Assembly: GCA_027620015.1 (NCBI GenBank)
Contig: JAQCGH010000015.1
Span: forward strand, 1-39,555
Reading direction: 5' to 3'
DNA length: 39,555 nucleotides
Source: Cyanobacteriota bacterium
GTDB lineage: Bacteria > Cyanobacteriota > Cyanobacteriia > PCC-6307 > Cyanobiaceae
The notes below the pieces were generated by a model. The model worked only from the letters and a program-made list of their open reading frames with translations, had not been told where the DNA came from and made no database searches. Numbering within the stretch: position 1 is the stretch's first letter; each line of letters begins with the position of its first letter. Shown here piece after piece: positions 24,687 to 33,498 of the stretch. A program made the position numbers and the translations under genes.

Positions 24687-26228
24687 ATGCTGAGCCTGCT
24701 ACTACTGATCCCTCTGATAGGAGCCCTGGTTCTGGCCCTATGGCCCGGCGACCCCTCACCCGGACGCATGCGCACCGTGGCCCTGGTGGTTTTGGGCCTG
24801 CAGTTGATCTGGAGTTTGCTGGTGCTGGGTCGTTTCGACACTGACCTAAGCGGCATGCAGCTGCAGGAGTCATTCGTTTGGGTCAGCAACATCGGCCTCG
24901 ATTACCGGCTTGGAGTCGATGGCCTCTCGATGCCGCTGGTGCTGATTAATGCAGCCCTCACCTTGGTTTCAGCGATCTGCACCCGTGATATCAGCCAGCG
25001 GCCTCGCATCTACTTCGCCCTTTTGCTGGTTATCAGCGGAGCCGTCAATGGTGCTTTCTTAGCCGAAAACCTGCTCCTGTTTTTCCTTTTCTATGAGCTG
25101 GAGCTGATTCCACTCTGGTTTCTGATCAGCATCTGGGGTGGAGCCAACAGGGCATACGCGGCCACAAAGTTTTTGATTTTTACAGCGGTGTCGGGGATGC
25201 TGATCCTGGGCGCCTTCCTAGGCCTAGCCCTACTAACCGGCAGTGTGGATTTCAGCCTCACCCCGGTCACTAGTGACAGGCTGGCAATGGGAGGCCAGCT
25301 GGTGCTGCTTGGAGCACTGCTAGTGGGTTTCGGCATCAAGGTGCCGCTATTCCCTTTTCACAACTGGCTGCCCGATGCCCACACCCAGGCCTCAACGCCA
25401 GTTTCGGTGCTGTTGGCAGGGGTGCTGCTTAAGCTAGGTACCTATGGCCTACTGCGTTTCTGCATGGGTCTTTTCCCGGAAGCCTGGTCGCTATTGGCAC
25501 CGGGATTGGCAATCTGGGCGGCTGTTTCTGTGCTGTTTGGTTCCCTGGCTGCGATCGCCCAGCAGGACATGAAGCGGATGGTGGCCTACAGCTCTGTGGG
25601 TCACATGGGCTACATCTTGCTAGCCGCTGCCGCGGCCACACCAGTGGCCCTGCTCGGGGCGATATTCCAAATGGTTAGCCACGGCTTAATTTCAGCCCTG
25701 CTGTTCTTGCTTGTAGGCATTGTGTATCGCAAGACTGGCACCAGGGATCTATCAGTGCTGCATGGTCTGCTCAATCCGGAACGGGGCCTGCCTTTCACCG
25801 GCACACTGATGATTTTGGGGGTGATGGCCAGTGCCGGCATGCCGGGGATGGCCGGCTTCATTTCAGAGTTCATGGTGTTTCGCGGCAGCATCACCGCCTT
25901 CCCACTGGCGACCTTGCTTTCAATGGTTGGTTCGGGCCTCACGGCGGTTTATTTCCTATTGCTAGTTAATCGCGCCTTCTTCGGACGCCTGGCTGTAACG
26001 CCTGCCACCGATGCAGTAGCCGATGGTCGACTCGATGTCCGCCTGGCCGCGGTGGCACCCCGCGAAACCATTCCGGCCATGGGCCTGGCCTTTGCTGTTG
26101 TCGCAATTGGGCTCCTGCCCTCAGGCCTCGGCAAGTTGAGTGAGGCCGCTTCAACCTCCATGTCCCAACTGCCAGCTCTAGTAGCGGCGATGCAATTAGC
26201 AGCCCTACATCCATGGGGGCTGGGCTAA
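24687..26228 (+). CDS. ndhD4: NAD(P)H-quinone oxidoreductase subunit D (chain 4) of a CO2-uptake NDH-1 complex
   Basis: NdhD is the second antiporter-like subunit of the NDH-1 membrane arm. The 513-residue protein has about 14 helices and family motifs such as ENLLLFFLFYELELIPLWFL (Glu in helix 5), KVPLFPFHNWLPDAHTQAST and QQDMKRMVAYSSVGHMG. GAGGAG at 24675-24680 gives a good ribosome site for ATG 24687. The first bases overlap the end region of ndhF, whose TGA is at 24674-24676. Its own TAA overlaps the start of the CO2 hydration gene (TAATG). Whether it is the D3 or D4 variant needs a tree. Confidence 0.9.
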   Translation: MLSLLLLIPLIGALVLALWPGDPSPGRMRTVALVVLGLQLIWSLLVLGRFDTDLSGMQLQESFVWVSNIGLDYRLGVDGLSMPLVLINAALTLVSAICTRDISQRPRIYFALLLVISGAVNGAFLAENLLLFFLFYELELIPLWFLISIWGGANRAYAATKFLIFTAVSGMLILGAFLGLALLTGSVDFSLTPVTSDRLAMGGQLVLLGALLVGFGIKVPLFPFHNWLPDAHTQASTPVSVLLAGVLLKLGTYGLLRFCMGLFPEAWSLLAPGLAIWAAVSVLFGSLAAIAQQDMKRMVAYSSVGHMGYILLAAAAATPVALLGAIFQMVSHGLISALLFLLVGIVYRKTGTRDLSVLHGLLNPERGLPFTGTLMILGVMASAGMPGMAGFISEFMVFRGSITAFPLATLLSMVGSGLTAVYFLLLVNRAFFGRLAVTPATDAVADGRLDVRLAAVAPRETIPAMGLAFAVVAIGLLPSGLGKLSEAASTSMSQLPALVAAMQLAALHPWGLG

Positions 26229-27376
26229 TGCCAATCATCTCTGCTGATCTGGTTCATGCAGGAGGCCTACCTGCTGCTGCCGAACTCGAACAGCAGCTAC
26301 TCAGCGGCGAGACCCTGCTCAGCGAAACCCCAGACCACTTGATCGAGGTGGTGGATGTACTCAAGAGCTACGGAGAGGTGCTGGATGCCTACAGCATCAA
26401 CCTGATCTTCCAAGCCGAGCAGCAATTCCTACTGCCCTTCCCTCTGTTCAAATACCTCGACGGTGACAAAAAATTAGCCAAGATCTGGCGCCATCTGATC
26501 CACGACCGGATCAACTTCGAATATGCCGAATACTGCATGAAGGCCATGCTGTGGCACGGGACCGGTGGACTTGATGTTTATTTGGATTCCAATGCGTTTG
26601 CGGCAAACTGCGAAACGATCATTCGCCGCAAGACTCGGCTTGATCCCCTGCTGGCCCTGCTCAACCCCCTGTTCAGGGGCTTCCTGCCGGAGTTGATTCG
26701 TACCGCAGCAACTACCCACGCTCTCGGTCAGTTTTGGCGGGTGATGAGCGATCTGTTCATAGATCTAGCTGAGGCTGAAGCGGATGGCAGGGTTAGGTCT
26801 ATCGATGCTGTAGTCGAATTCCTCAAGGACGGGCTTGTCGCTGCGGCTGCCAACCCGATTACCTACGGAGTGGAGGTTGACGGCGAACACTTCTGGGTGC
26901 TGCCACCTGAGGCCGGTCTCACTTTCCTGGTGGATGTGGCAGTGCCCTACGTGGAGGCGGTCTTTCTTCGGGGCATGCCGTTCCTGGGCACGGTGAGCTT
27001 CAACGCCCAGGCCCAGCAGATTTCACCAGACCAGGCGCAGTTCACCTACGGCGCCCTATTTGCCGACCCTCTACCGAGCATGGGCGCGGGCATTCCACCA
27101 AGCCTGCTGATGCAAGATATGTTCCGGCATCTGCCAGAGCGGCTGCACCAGTGGTATCGAGAACACACTCGGGGGGAGGGAGATGTGCGGGTGAAAATCT
27201 GCATGAGCTTCCAGAAGTCAATGTTTTGTGTCACCAATGCGGCGATACGCGGCACCTTCCCTCAGCCGCTCAACAGCAGCGAACCAGCAGCCCAGGCAGC
27301 AAACCGGGCCTATGCAGCCGCTTGGGCCTCCCGCTTGGCCACCGCCCGCACCGACTGCCTAAGTGAGAAGCCTTAA
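26228..27376 (+). CDS. chpX: CO2 hydration protein ChpX/CupB-type
   Basis: This soluble protein docks on the NdhF/NdhD arm and converts CO2 to bicarbonate using electron-transport energy, a form of vectorial carbonic anhydrase. The 382-residue product has the family pattern: an N-terminal helical part, ...KIWRHLIHDRINFEYAEYCM... (in shorter words, WRHLIHDRINFEYAEY), then MLWHGTGGLDVYLDS, and a C-terminal VKICMSFQKSMFCVTNAAIR segment. ATG 26228 overlaps the ndhD stop; an earlier ATG at 26213 would overlap ndhD by 16 bases. CupA and CupB cannot be told apart here with certainty; absence of cupS favours CupB (ChpX). Confidence 0.88.
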   Translation: MPIISADLVHAGGLPAAAELEQQLLSGETLLSETPDHLIEVVDVLKSYGEVLDAYSINLIFQAEQQFLLPFPLFKYLDGDKKLAKIWRHLIHDRINFEYAEYCMKAMLWHGTGGLDVYLDSNAFAANCETIIRRKTRLDPLLALLNPLFRGFLPELIRTAATTHALGQFWRVMSDLFIDLAEAEADGRVRSIDAVVEFLKDGLVAAAANPITYGVEVDGEHFWVLPPEAGLTFLVDVAVPYVEAVFLRGMPFLGTVSFNAQAQQISPDQAQFTYGALFADPLPSMGAGIPPSLLMQDMFRHLPERLHQWYREHTRGEGDVRVKICMSFQKSMFCVTNAAIRGTFPQPLNSSEPAAQAANRAYAAAWASRLATARTDCLSEKP

Positions 27377-27413
27377 CTGACATGCCAAAAATGCCCTGTC
27401 TTAGCTTCAAGTA

Positions 27414-27671
27414 ATGGACCAACCCTGGACCCCGCGACCCAAACCCGAGCAGGCCGAAAGACTGGAGAGACGAGTTGAATTTAACGACTACGCAACAACC
27501 CGAGACTTTCTGGAGCGGCTCAATGCCCTATGCGAGACCGAGCAACGCTTCCCTGACATCAGCTTCGGGCGCACCTATGTGAACATGACTCTGCGCGCCG
27601 AGAGTGAAGACGCCCCAATCGAAGCTGCGGACTGGGCATTCACTGCAGCGATTGATGCTCTGGTCTGTTGA
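27414..27671 (+). CDS. acRAF: alpha-carboxysome RuBisCO assembly factor acRAF (pterin dehydratase-like)
   Basis: This 85-residue protein has the fold pattern of pterin-4a-carbinolamine dehydratase. It lacks the catalytic HHP motif: where that should stand is EQRFPD, and the later TH is missing. Proteins of this kind encoded beside cso operons were described as RuBisCO assembly chaperones. The sequence [19 protein letters not shown] at the start and [15 protein letters not shown] at the end fit that group. It lies after chpX and its stop overlaps the cbbX start (TTGA at 27668-27671), so the two are likely translated together. Confidence 0.88.
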   Translation: MDQPWTPRPKPEQAERLERRVEFNDYATTRDFLERLNALCETEQRFPDISFGRTYVNMTLRAESEDAPIEAADWAFTAAIDALVC

Positions 27672-28618
27672 CAATCCCAGCACCCGATTCCAGCGAAGGC
27701 GCCGTTCTCGGTAACGACACCGTGATCGATCTAAAGGCTGCCTACGAAGGAGCGGGCATTCAGGCGATGCTTGACCAACTTGATCTGGAGCTGATAGGTC
27801 TACGGCCGGTGAAGGCGCGAATTCGAGAAATCGCGGCTTTGCTTGTAGTCGATAGGGCCAGGCAACAGGTGGGGCTCGAAACCAAGCCGCCCAGCCTGCA
27901 CATGTCATTTACAGGGCGACCGGGCACCGGCAAAACCACAGTTGCAGCTCGGATGAGCAAAATCTTGCACGGCCTCGGCTACGTGCGCAAAGGCCACGTG
28001 GTGACAGCTACCCGCGACGATCTGGTGGGCCAATACATCGGCCACACTGCGCCCAAAACCAGGGAAGTGCTCAAGAAAGCAATGGGAGGTGTGCTGTTCA
28101 TCGATGAAGCCTACTACCTCTACAGACCCGAAAATGAAAGAGATTACGGCGCCGAAGCTATTGAAATCATGCTGCAAGTTATGGAGAGTAACCGCGACGA
28201 TTTAGTTGTAATTTTTGCGGGATATAAGGACCGGATGGATGTTTTTTATCAGTCTAATCCAGGCCTCTCGTCACGGGTTGCAAACCACATCGATTTTCCT
28301 GACTACAGCGCTGAAGAACTACTTGCTATTGCCCAACTGGTACTAGCCGCCGAGAACTACCGCTTCAGCGAGGAGGCCACTGCATCTTTCGCCGACTACA
28401 TCCACCGGCGTATGCAACTGCCCTTCTTCGCCAATGCACGCTCCATTCGTAACGCCATCGACAGAGCCAGGATGCGCCAGGCGAACCGCCTGTTCAGCCG
28501 AAGCGGCAGCCCCCTAACCAAACTCGACCTGATGACAATCGAGGCAAAAGATATCACAGCCAGCCGCGTATTTGACGGTGAAGTAGAGGGATTAGATCCA
28601 TCTAAGCCCCTCAGCTAA
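27668..28618 (+). CDS. cbbX: AAA+ RuBisCO activase CbbX
   Basis: CbbX forms hexamers that thread the C terminus of the RuBisCO large chain and free it of inhibitory sugar phosphates. The 316-residue protein has Walker A GRPGTGKT at about 83-90, the pore-loop tyrosine in GQYIGHT (about Y123), Walker B GVLFIDEA at about 141-148, sensor 1 [11 protein letters not shown], and the arginine finger region [10 protein letters not shown]. The start is TTG overlapping the acRAF stop; an in-frame GTG at 27722 ([12 protein letters not shown]) would give a start closer to some homologues. It closes the carbon-concentrating cluster, with 272 bases to convergent dnaA. Confidence 0.94.
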   Translation: MTIPAPDSSEGAVLGNDTVIDLKAAYEGAGIQAMLDQLDLELIGLRPVKARIREIAALLVVDRARQQVGLETKPPSLHMSFTGRPGTGKTTVAARMSKILHGLGYVRKGHVVTATRDDLVGQYIGHTAPKTREVLKKAMGGVLFIDEAYYLYRPENERDYGAEAIEIMLQVMESNRDDLVVIFAGYKDRMDVFYQSNPGLSSRVANHIDFPDYSAEELLAIAQLVLAAENYRFSEEATASFADYIHRRMQLPFFANARSIRNAIDRARMRQANRLFSRSGSPLTKLDLMTIEAKDITASRVFDGEVEGLDPSKPLS

Positions 28619-28890
28619 AAGCGGGGAGAATTAGATCACTCTTTGTCCATAAATTAACTGCCATAGCTGGATCTTCCTAGGAGTTCTTCTTCCCGCTGGC
28701 ATCTCTCCGATCATCTCGAAGCGCCTAATTATTACAAAGCTAAGATATTAAGCTCCCTTTGCAATTGCGCTGGCAAATAAGCGACCTAGATGAATTTGAA
28801 GCAGGGGTAAGCAACTATTAAGCCACCCGGGACTTCGCCTAAAAGTCTTAGCGTGGAGCCGCAGCTGATTTAATGGAATTAATCAGAGAT
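28619..28890. other. AT-rich non-coding gap between cbbX and dnaA
   Basis: This 272-base gap between two convergent genes is visibly AT-richer than its surroundings. AGCGGG just after cbbX and CCCGCT near 28692 are complementary. CTGATT ... AATCAG (about 28866-28887) is a dyad near the dnaA stop and could end dnaA transcripts. Only one weak DnaA-box-like sequence, TTGTCCATA near 28643, was found, so there is no sign of an origin. Confidence 0.45.
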
Positions 28891-30294
28891 TCAACGTCGC
28901 TTACGGGAGTCAATCTGCAATAGGTCTCGCACCTGCTGCACTTGGCGAGCAAGAACTGGTTGGCTACTGAGTTTGCGATCTATCTGTTCAACGGCATACA
29001 TAACCGTAGAGTGGTCTTTACCACCAAAAGCTTCGCCAATGCGTGGCAGGCTCAAGTTGGTGCTCTGTCGCATCAAATACATCCCCACTTGGCGCGCCTG
29101 ACTGACAGCTCGCTTGCGGCTGGCACTACGCATCTCTTCGATACCCACCCCGAATACCTCGGCCACCTTCTCGATTATCTGGCCAGGTTTCACCTCCACA
29201 TCACCACCACCGGGATCGAGCATGGGGGCTACCGATTCCACGGTCATCGGCATGCCAGTGATCGAGGCGAAAGCTACGGCGCGGGTGAGAGCCCCCTCTA
29301 GCTCACGGATGTTGGAGGTGAAGCGGCCGGCGATGAATTGGATCAGGTCGCGGGGCAACACCATCTGCTCCTGTTCGGCCTTTTTATGCAGGATCGCCAT
29401 GCGAGTTTCTAGGTCCGGCACCTGGATGTCGGCGATCAGACCCATCGAGAAGCGGGAGATCAGCCGCTCCTTCAACCGCGGAATCTGGCTTGGGGGCCGA
29501 TCGGAGGCAATCACAATTTGGCGCCCCGCTTCGTGCAGGGCGTTGAATGTATGGAAAAACTCCTCCTGGGTGTACTCCTTCCCCTCAATAAACTGGATGT
29601 CGTCCACCAAGATCAGGTCGGCGGCGCGGTAGCGATCACGGAAGGCCTGCATGCTGTCCTTGCGGATCGCCTGGATCAAGTCGTTGGTGAAGGTTTCGGT
29701 GCTCACATAGAACACCCGCGCGTCGGGGTTGATTTCCAGCCGGTAATGGCCGATCGCCTGCATTAAGTGAGTTTTGCCAAGCCCTACGCCACCGCATAGA
29801 AACAGGGGGTTGAATTCCCTACCAGGCGCCTCAGCTACGGCCAGAGCAGCAGCGTGGGCCATGCGGCTGTTGGGCCCCACCACGAAGCGGTTGAACACGT
29901 AGCGGGGGTTCAGGCCAGGCGCCACTTTGCGGGGTGTTTCGCCAGTGGCCCGCGGCTTGGCATCACGAATAGCTAACGCAACGGGGACAACCGCTGATTC
30001 CGCACTACTTGCGGGGAAGGCAATGACTTCATCAGCGCTGGCTGCGGAAACCTGAACCTGAACCGGCCGACCGGCGATCTCACTGGCAACAGCCGCGATC
30101 GTGCCGAGATAGTTCTTGCGGAGCCAGCCACAAGCAAAGCTGTTGGGGGCCTCCAGCTGCAGCTTGCCGGCATCAAATCCCTGACAGCGGGCCGGTCGAA
30201 TCCAAGTCTCAAAGGTGGGTTTGCTCAGGTTGGCCTGCAGGGCTTTCTGAACCTGGTGCCACAGCTCTTCTGTCTGCTGCACCAAACCAAGCAT
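28891..30294 (-). CDS. dnaA: chromosomal replication initiator protein DnaA
   Basis: DnaA binds DnaA boxes and opens the origin. The 467-residue protein has domain I (about 1-80, [21 protein letters not shown]), a variable linker to about 125, the AAA+ domain with Walker [11 protein letters not shown] near 167-176 and Walker [10 protein letters not shown] near 227-235, and a C-terminal DNA-binding domain with [12 protein letters not shown]. The ATG at 30294 matches the family N terminus. It is transcribed against cbbX and diverges from the HtrA gene with about 50 bases between starts. No dnaN or origin is adjacent, which is common in this group. Confidence 0.98.
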   Translation of the reverse strand: MLGLVQQTEELWHQVQKALQANLSKPTFETWIRPARCQGFDAGKLQLEAPNSFACGWLRKNYLGTIAAVASEIAGRPVQVQVSAASADEVIAFPASSAESAVVPVALAIRDAKPRATGETPRKVAPGLNPRYVFNRFVVGPNSRMAHAAALAVAEAPGREFNPLFLCGGVGLGKTHLMQAIGHYRLEINPDARVFYVSTETFTNDLIQAIRKDSMQAFRDRYRAADLILVDDIQFIEGKEYTQEEFFHTFNALHEAGRQIVIASDRPPSQIPRLKERLISRFSMGLIADIQVPDLETRMAILHKKAEQEQMVLPRDLIQFIAGRFTSNIRELEGALTRAVAFASITGMPMTVESVAPMLDPGGGDVEVKPGQIIEKVAEVFGVGIEEMRSASRKRAVSQARQVGMYLMRQSTNLSLPRIGEAFGGKDHSTVMYAVEQIDRKLSSQPVLARQVQQVRDLLQIDSRKRR

Positions 30295-30343
30295 TCACGA
30301 AGCATTCGAATCTACGCATGGTCCCGCGGCAGGGCCGTCTTTA

Positions 30344-31495
30344 ATGAAACGGATTAATACCTGGTCCAGTTTTCTCCCCATGCTCCGCCTCTACCCCAGC
30401 TTTCGAGCTGCGCTGATCGCCCCTGCGGCGCTGCTGCTTGTGGGCTGCGGCCAAGGGCTACCTGGCCGCCAGAGCACCCCGACAGCGATCAGTGATGCGG
30501 CTCCCGCGCCGCTATTGCTGCAGGGCAACACTTTCATTGTGGATGCAGTGGCCAAGGTTGGGCCATCCGTAGTGCGCATAGACACCGTCAAGCGGATGGT
30601 GAATCCCCTAGGAGGGCTGTTTGGCCGCGGGCCAACGATTCAGCGACGGCAGGGCCAGGGCTCGGGTTTTATTACCAGGTCTGACGGAGTGTTGCTCACC
30701 AATGCCCACGTGGTGGAGGGAGCCAGTGAAGTAACCGTGACCCTGCCAGATGGCCGCAGCTTCACCGGCAAGGTGCTCGGCAGCGACCTGCTCACAGACG
30801 TAGCTGTGGTGAAGGTGGTGGCCTCCAAGCTGCCGGTAGCTCCTCTGGGCGATTCTGCCAAAGTGCGCCCGGGCGAATGGGCCATCGCCATTGGCAATCC
30901 CCTCGGACTCGACAACACGGTGACCGCCGGGATCATCAGCGCCATCCAACGCACCAATGCGTTGGGTGAGGGCCAGCGAGTGCCTTACATCCAGACCGAT
31001 GCCGCCGTAAATCCCGGCAATAGTGGCGGCCCCCTAATCAATGACCGAGGTCAGGTGATCGGCATCAATACAGCCATTCGTAAGGCCCCAGGCGCTGGGC
31101 TGAGCTTTGCAGTCCCGATCAACGTTGCTCGCCAGATCGCAGCCCAGATCCTCGAGAAAGGCTCCGCTAGCCACCCCTACATCGGCGTACGACTGCAGGC
31201 TCTCACTCCCCAGTTGGCTAGAGAGATTAACGCCAGCACCGATGAATGCCGGCTCCCCGAAGTGAATGGGGTAGTGGTAGTGGAGGTGATGCCCCGCAGC
31301 CCAGCCGCCGAGGGTGGCCTCAAGCCCTGCGACTTGATAGACAAGGTGGGCAACAAACCCGTGAAGAACCCATCCGAGGTGCAACTGGCAGTGGACCAGG
31401 GACGGGTGGGTCAGCCCCTGGCCGTATCCATACGCCGTGAAGACAGGCGGCTGACCTTGCAGCTCAAGCCAGCAGAACTGCCACGCCAGGGGTGA
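30344..31495 (+). CDS. HtrA-family serine protease (trypsin-like plus PDZ)
   Basis: This 383-residue Deg/HtrA protease acts outside the cytoplasm. A hydrophobic signal with a lipobox-like LLVGC at about residues 31-35 suggests a lipoprotein anchored in the membrane. The catalytic triad is H122 (LLTNAHVV), D152 (LLTDVAVVK) and S227 (GNSGGP). One PDZ domain fills about 265-370. It probably degrades damaged periplasmic or thylakoid-lumen proteins, like HhoA, HhoB and HtrA of other cyanobacteria; which paralogue is not clear. ATG 30344 could be replaced by ATG 30380. Its TGA overlaps the next start (GTGA). Confidence 0.94.
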   Translation: MKRINTWSSFLPMLRLYPSFRAALIAPAALLLVGCGQGLPGRQSTPTAISDAAPAPLLLQGNTFIVDAVAKVGPSVVRIDTVKRMVNPLGGLFGRGPTIQRRQGQGSGFITRSDGVLLTNAHVVEGASEVTVTLPDGRSFTGKVLGSDLLTDVAVVKVVASKLPVAPLGDSAKVRPGEWAIAIGNPLGLDNTVTAGIISAIQRTNALGEGQRVPYIQTDAAVNPGNSGGPLINDRGQVIGINTAIRKAPGAGLSFAVPINVARQIAAQILEKGSASHPYIGVRLQALTPQLAREINASTDECRLPEVNGVVVVEVMPRSPAAEGGLKPCDLIDKVGNKPVKNPSEVQLAVDQGRVGQPLAVSIRREDRRLTLQLKPAELPRQG

Positions 31496-32109
31496 GAGCT
31501 ACATGCAGCCGCCAGCTGATAGTGATGGCTCGTTGGCCGGCTCCGGCACGTTGCAAGCGACGCTTGGCCCAAGAGCTTGGCGCAGCCAGAGCTGCCCAAA
31601 TCCAGGCTCGGCTAACAGAACACACCCTGGCGACAGCTAGAAATGCCCGCCAGGATCACGACCTTGAACTGGTGCTTGCCATTGAAGGATTGGCTAGCCG
31701 CGCCGCCAGGCGCTGGGGCCAATTGCTCGGGGTGGATAGAACCATGCTGCAGGGGCGAGGAACTCTGGGATTGCGCATGCAGCGTCAAATTCACCGCGCC
31801 GCCAGGAAAGGGGCAAGCCAGATAGTGCTGATCGGCAGCGACCTGCCCCAGCTGGAAGCCAGCGACCTTTCAGCGGCCTTTACGGCCCTTGAGCGCCGCC
31901 ATGTGGTTTTAGGCCCAGCCCTCGATGGCGGCTACTGGCTGATTGGTTTGAGGCGTCCCGAGCCGGAGCTGCTCGCCGGCATCGACTGGGGAAGTGCTCT
32001 GGTGCTTGAGCAAACCCTGGCTGCAATGGCGCGGCGTGGCCTGGAGCCAGAACTGCTCAGTCGCCGCGGCGATCTCGACTTGGCCATAGACCTGCAGCCA
32101 TGGCGCTGA
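31492..32109 (+). CDS. TIGR04282-type glycosyltransferase (DUF2064)
   Basis: The 205-residue protein belongs to the nucleotidyl/glycosyl-transferase-like family often called TIGR04282. It has the family start LIVMARWPAPARCKRRLA, the IGSDLPQL segment (residues near 117) and ALDGGYWLIGLRRPEPELLAGIDWG in the second half. Such proteins are paired with TIGR04283 glycosyltransferases, some linked to arsenosugar synthesis; the partner here is the next gene. The start is GTG overlapping the HtrA gene stop. No arsenic gene (arsM, arsS) is seen in the window, so the arsenic link is unproven. Confidence 0.85.
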   Translation: MRATCSRQLIVMARWPAPARCKRRLAQELGAARAAQIQARLTEHTLATARNARQDHDLELVLAIEGLASRAARRWGQLLGVDRTMLQGRGTLGLRMQRQIHRAARKGASQIVLIGSDLPQLEASDLSAAFTALERRHVVLGPALDGGYWLIGLRRPEPELLAGIDWGSALVLEQTLAAMARRGLEPELLSRRGDLDLAIDLQPWR

Positions 32110-32825
32110 TCACCCCGGCGATCTCCGTCGTGATTGCGGCCCGCAATGAGGCTCCACGGTTACCGCTGTTGTTAGCCGATCTGACAGCGGGGTGGGAGTT
32201 GCTGAAGGAGATCGTGGTGGTGGATGGAAGCAGCACTGATGCCACTGCAAGGGTGGCGGCCCTGGCCGGTGCCCTGGTGCTGGCCAGCCCCCCCGGCCGG
32301 GGGAGGCAGTTTGGTCTTGGAGTTGAAAACAGCAGCGGCTACTGGCTACTGCTGCTGCATGCCGATGCCCGCCTGCCAGAGCGCTGGCAGCAGTCCGTGT
32401 CAGGAGCCATCAACCGGGCTGGCCCGAAGCAAATCGATGCAGCCTGGTATTTCGACCTGGCCATCGCCGGGTTTGGAGCAGGCCTGCGGATAGTGGAGAA
32501 AGGAGTAGCACTGCGCAGCCGCTGGCGGCAGCTGCCCTACGGCGACCAGGGCCTGCTGCTGCCCCGTTCGCTGCTGCAGCGGGCAGGCGGCATGCGGCCC
32601 TTACCCCTAATGGAAGACCTGGAGCTAGCGGTACGGCTGCGGCGCCACTGCCAGCTACGACCTCTAGGTGCCCAGCTGAGGGTTGACGGTCGCCGCTGGC
32701 AGCAGCTAGGCGTGTGGCAGACGGCACTTAGCAACGCCCGGCTGCGGCGGGCCTGGCGTAGGGGCGGCAGCGCCGAGGAGCTTGCTAGCAGCTACTACGC
32801 AGGGGTTGATAAGAGCTGGAATTAG
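32100..32825 (+). CDS. TIGR04283-type family 2 glycosyltransferase
   Basis: This 241-residue GT-A glycosyltransferase opens MALITPAISVVIAARNEAPR and shows IVVVDGSSTDATA (nucleotide-sugar binding), LLLLHADARLPE (the DxD-like site) and PLMEDLELAVRLRR further along. It overlaps the previous gene by ten bases, so the pair is translated together and is probably one functional unit. Members are annotated as arsenosugar or other small-molecule glycosyltransferases; the acceptor is unknown here. Its end overlaps the convergent acetyltransferase gene by four bases. Confidence 0.88.
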   Translation: MALITPAISVVIAARNEAPRLPLLLADLTAGWELLKEIVVVDGSSTDATARVAALAGALVLASPPGRGRQFGLGVENSSGYWLLLLHADARLPERWQQSVSGAINRAGPKQIDAAWYFDLAIAGFGAGLRIVEKGVALRSRWRQLPYGDQGLLLPRSLLQRAGGMRPLPLMEDLELAVRLRRHCQLRPLGAQLRVDGRRWQQLGVWQTALSNARLRRAWRRGGSAEELASSYYAGVDKSWN

Positions 32826-33388
32826 GGCGAATACCAGAAAGCGCAACGGCGCTGCAGCGGCTCAAGCTCCCAGCCCTGGGCTTCATAAAAGGCCACCACC
32901 TCTGGGTCGGCAAACAGGCTGACCCGGTCAACCTCCATAGATCGCAGCTGATCGAGGACATAAACCATCAACAACTTGCCGAGACCGGCGCCTTGATACA
33001 GGGGATGAACTGCCACGTCCCATACGGTGGCCTCGACGACTCCATCGCCCGTGCAGCGGGCGAAGCCCACCAACTTCGGCACCCTGGGGTCGTGGCGCCA
33101 CAGGCCCACCCGCAGCAGGCTGTTTTGAAGGGCTTTACGCACTCGGCGCATGGGACGACGGCTCCAGCCCACGGCATCGCAGAGCTGCTCAAGCTCGAAC
33201 AAGTCGATTTCCCGCTCACGGCTGAGCACCAGGCTGAGCTGGGAATTGGGCGTGGGGCAGAGCCGATGCTGGTCCCCGTAGAAGCTGGTGAGGAGCTCGG
33301 CCGAAGCCACAGGGGCTGATGCAATGCAATGGAATGATCCTGCCCGATGGTCGTTCCAGCTGCGATCGATGGCTAGCGGGAGCAGCAC
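32822..33388 (-). CDS. GNAT-family N-acetyltransferase (Ycf52/SNAT-like)
   Basis: The protein of about 188 residues has a complete GNAT fold: VWDVAVHPLYQGAGLGKLLM is the acetyl-CoA loop (Q-G-A-G-L-G) and VSLFADPEVVAFYEAQGW the conserved C-terminal strand and helix. The overall sequence resembles the cyanobacterial and plastid Ycf52 group, related to plant serotonin N-acetyltransferases; the substrate is not known. The start at 33388 may be too early, as the first 30 or so residues look unconserved. It converges with the glycosyltransferase gene, overlapping by four bases. Confidence 0.85.
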   Translation of the reverse strand: MLLPLAIDRSWNDHRAGSFHCIASAPVASAELLTSFYGDQHRLCPTPNSQLSLVLSREREIDLFELEQLCDAVGWSRRPMRRVRKALQNSLLRVGLWRHDPRVPKLVGFARCTGDGVVEATVWDVAVHPLYQGAGLGKLLMVYVLDQLRSMEVDRVSLFADPEVVAFYEAQGWELEPLQRRCAFWYSP

Positions 33389-33498
33389 CGTTTATGGAAT
33401 CGAGCTAGGTCTGTCAGCTGCCTAGGGGCCAAAAGCCATTCCAACTGGCTGCGCAGATTCGACCCTGGCTCAGCCAATTGCTAGATCTTGCAATTAAT

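Noticed and set aside
22817..27376. Reading ndhF-ndhD-chpX as the inducible type 3 complex (ndhF3/D3/cupA)
   Set aside because: No cupS follows and type 4 genes are usual beside alpha-carboxysome operons; kept only as an alternative because no tree could be made.
28619..28890. Possible replication origin beside dnaA
   Set aside because: Although AT-rich, it shows only one poor DnaA-box match and lies at the 3' end of dnaA.
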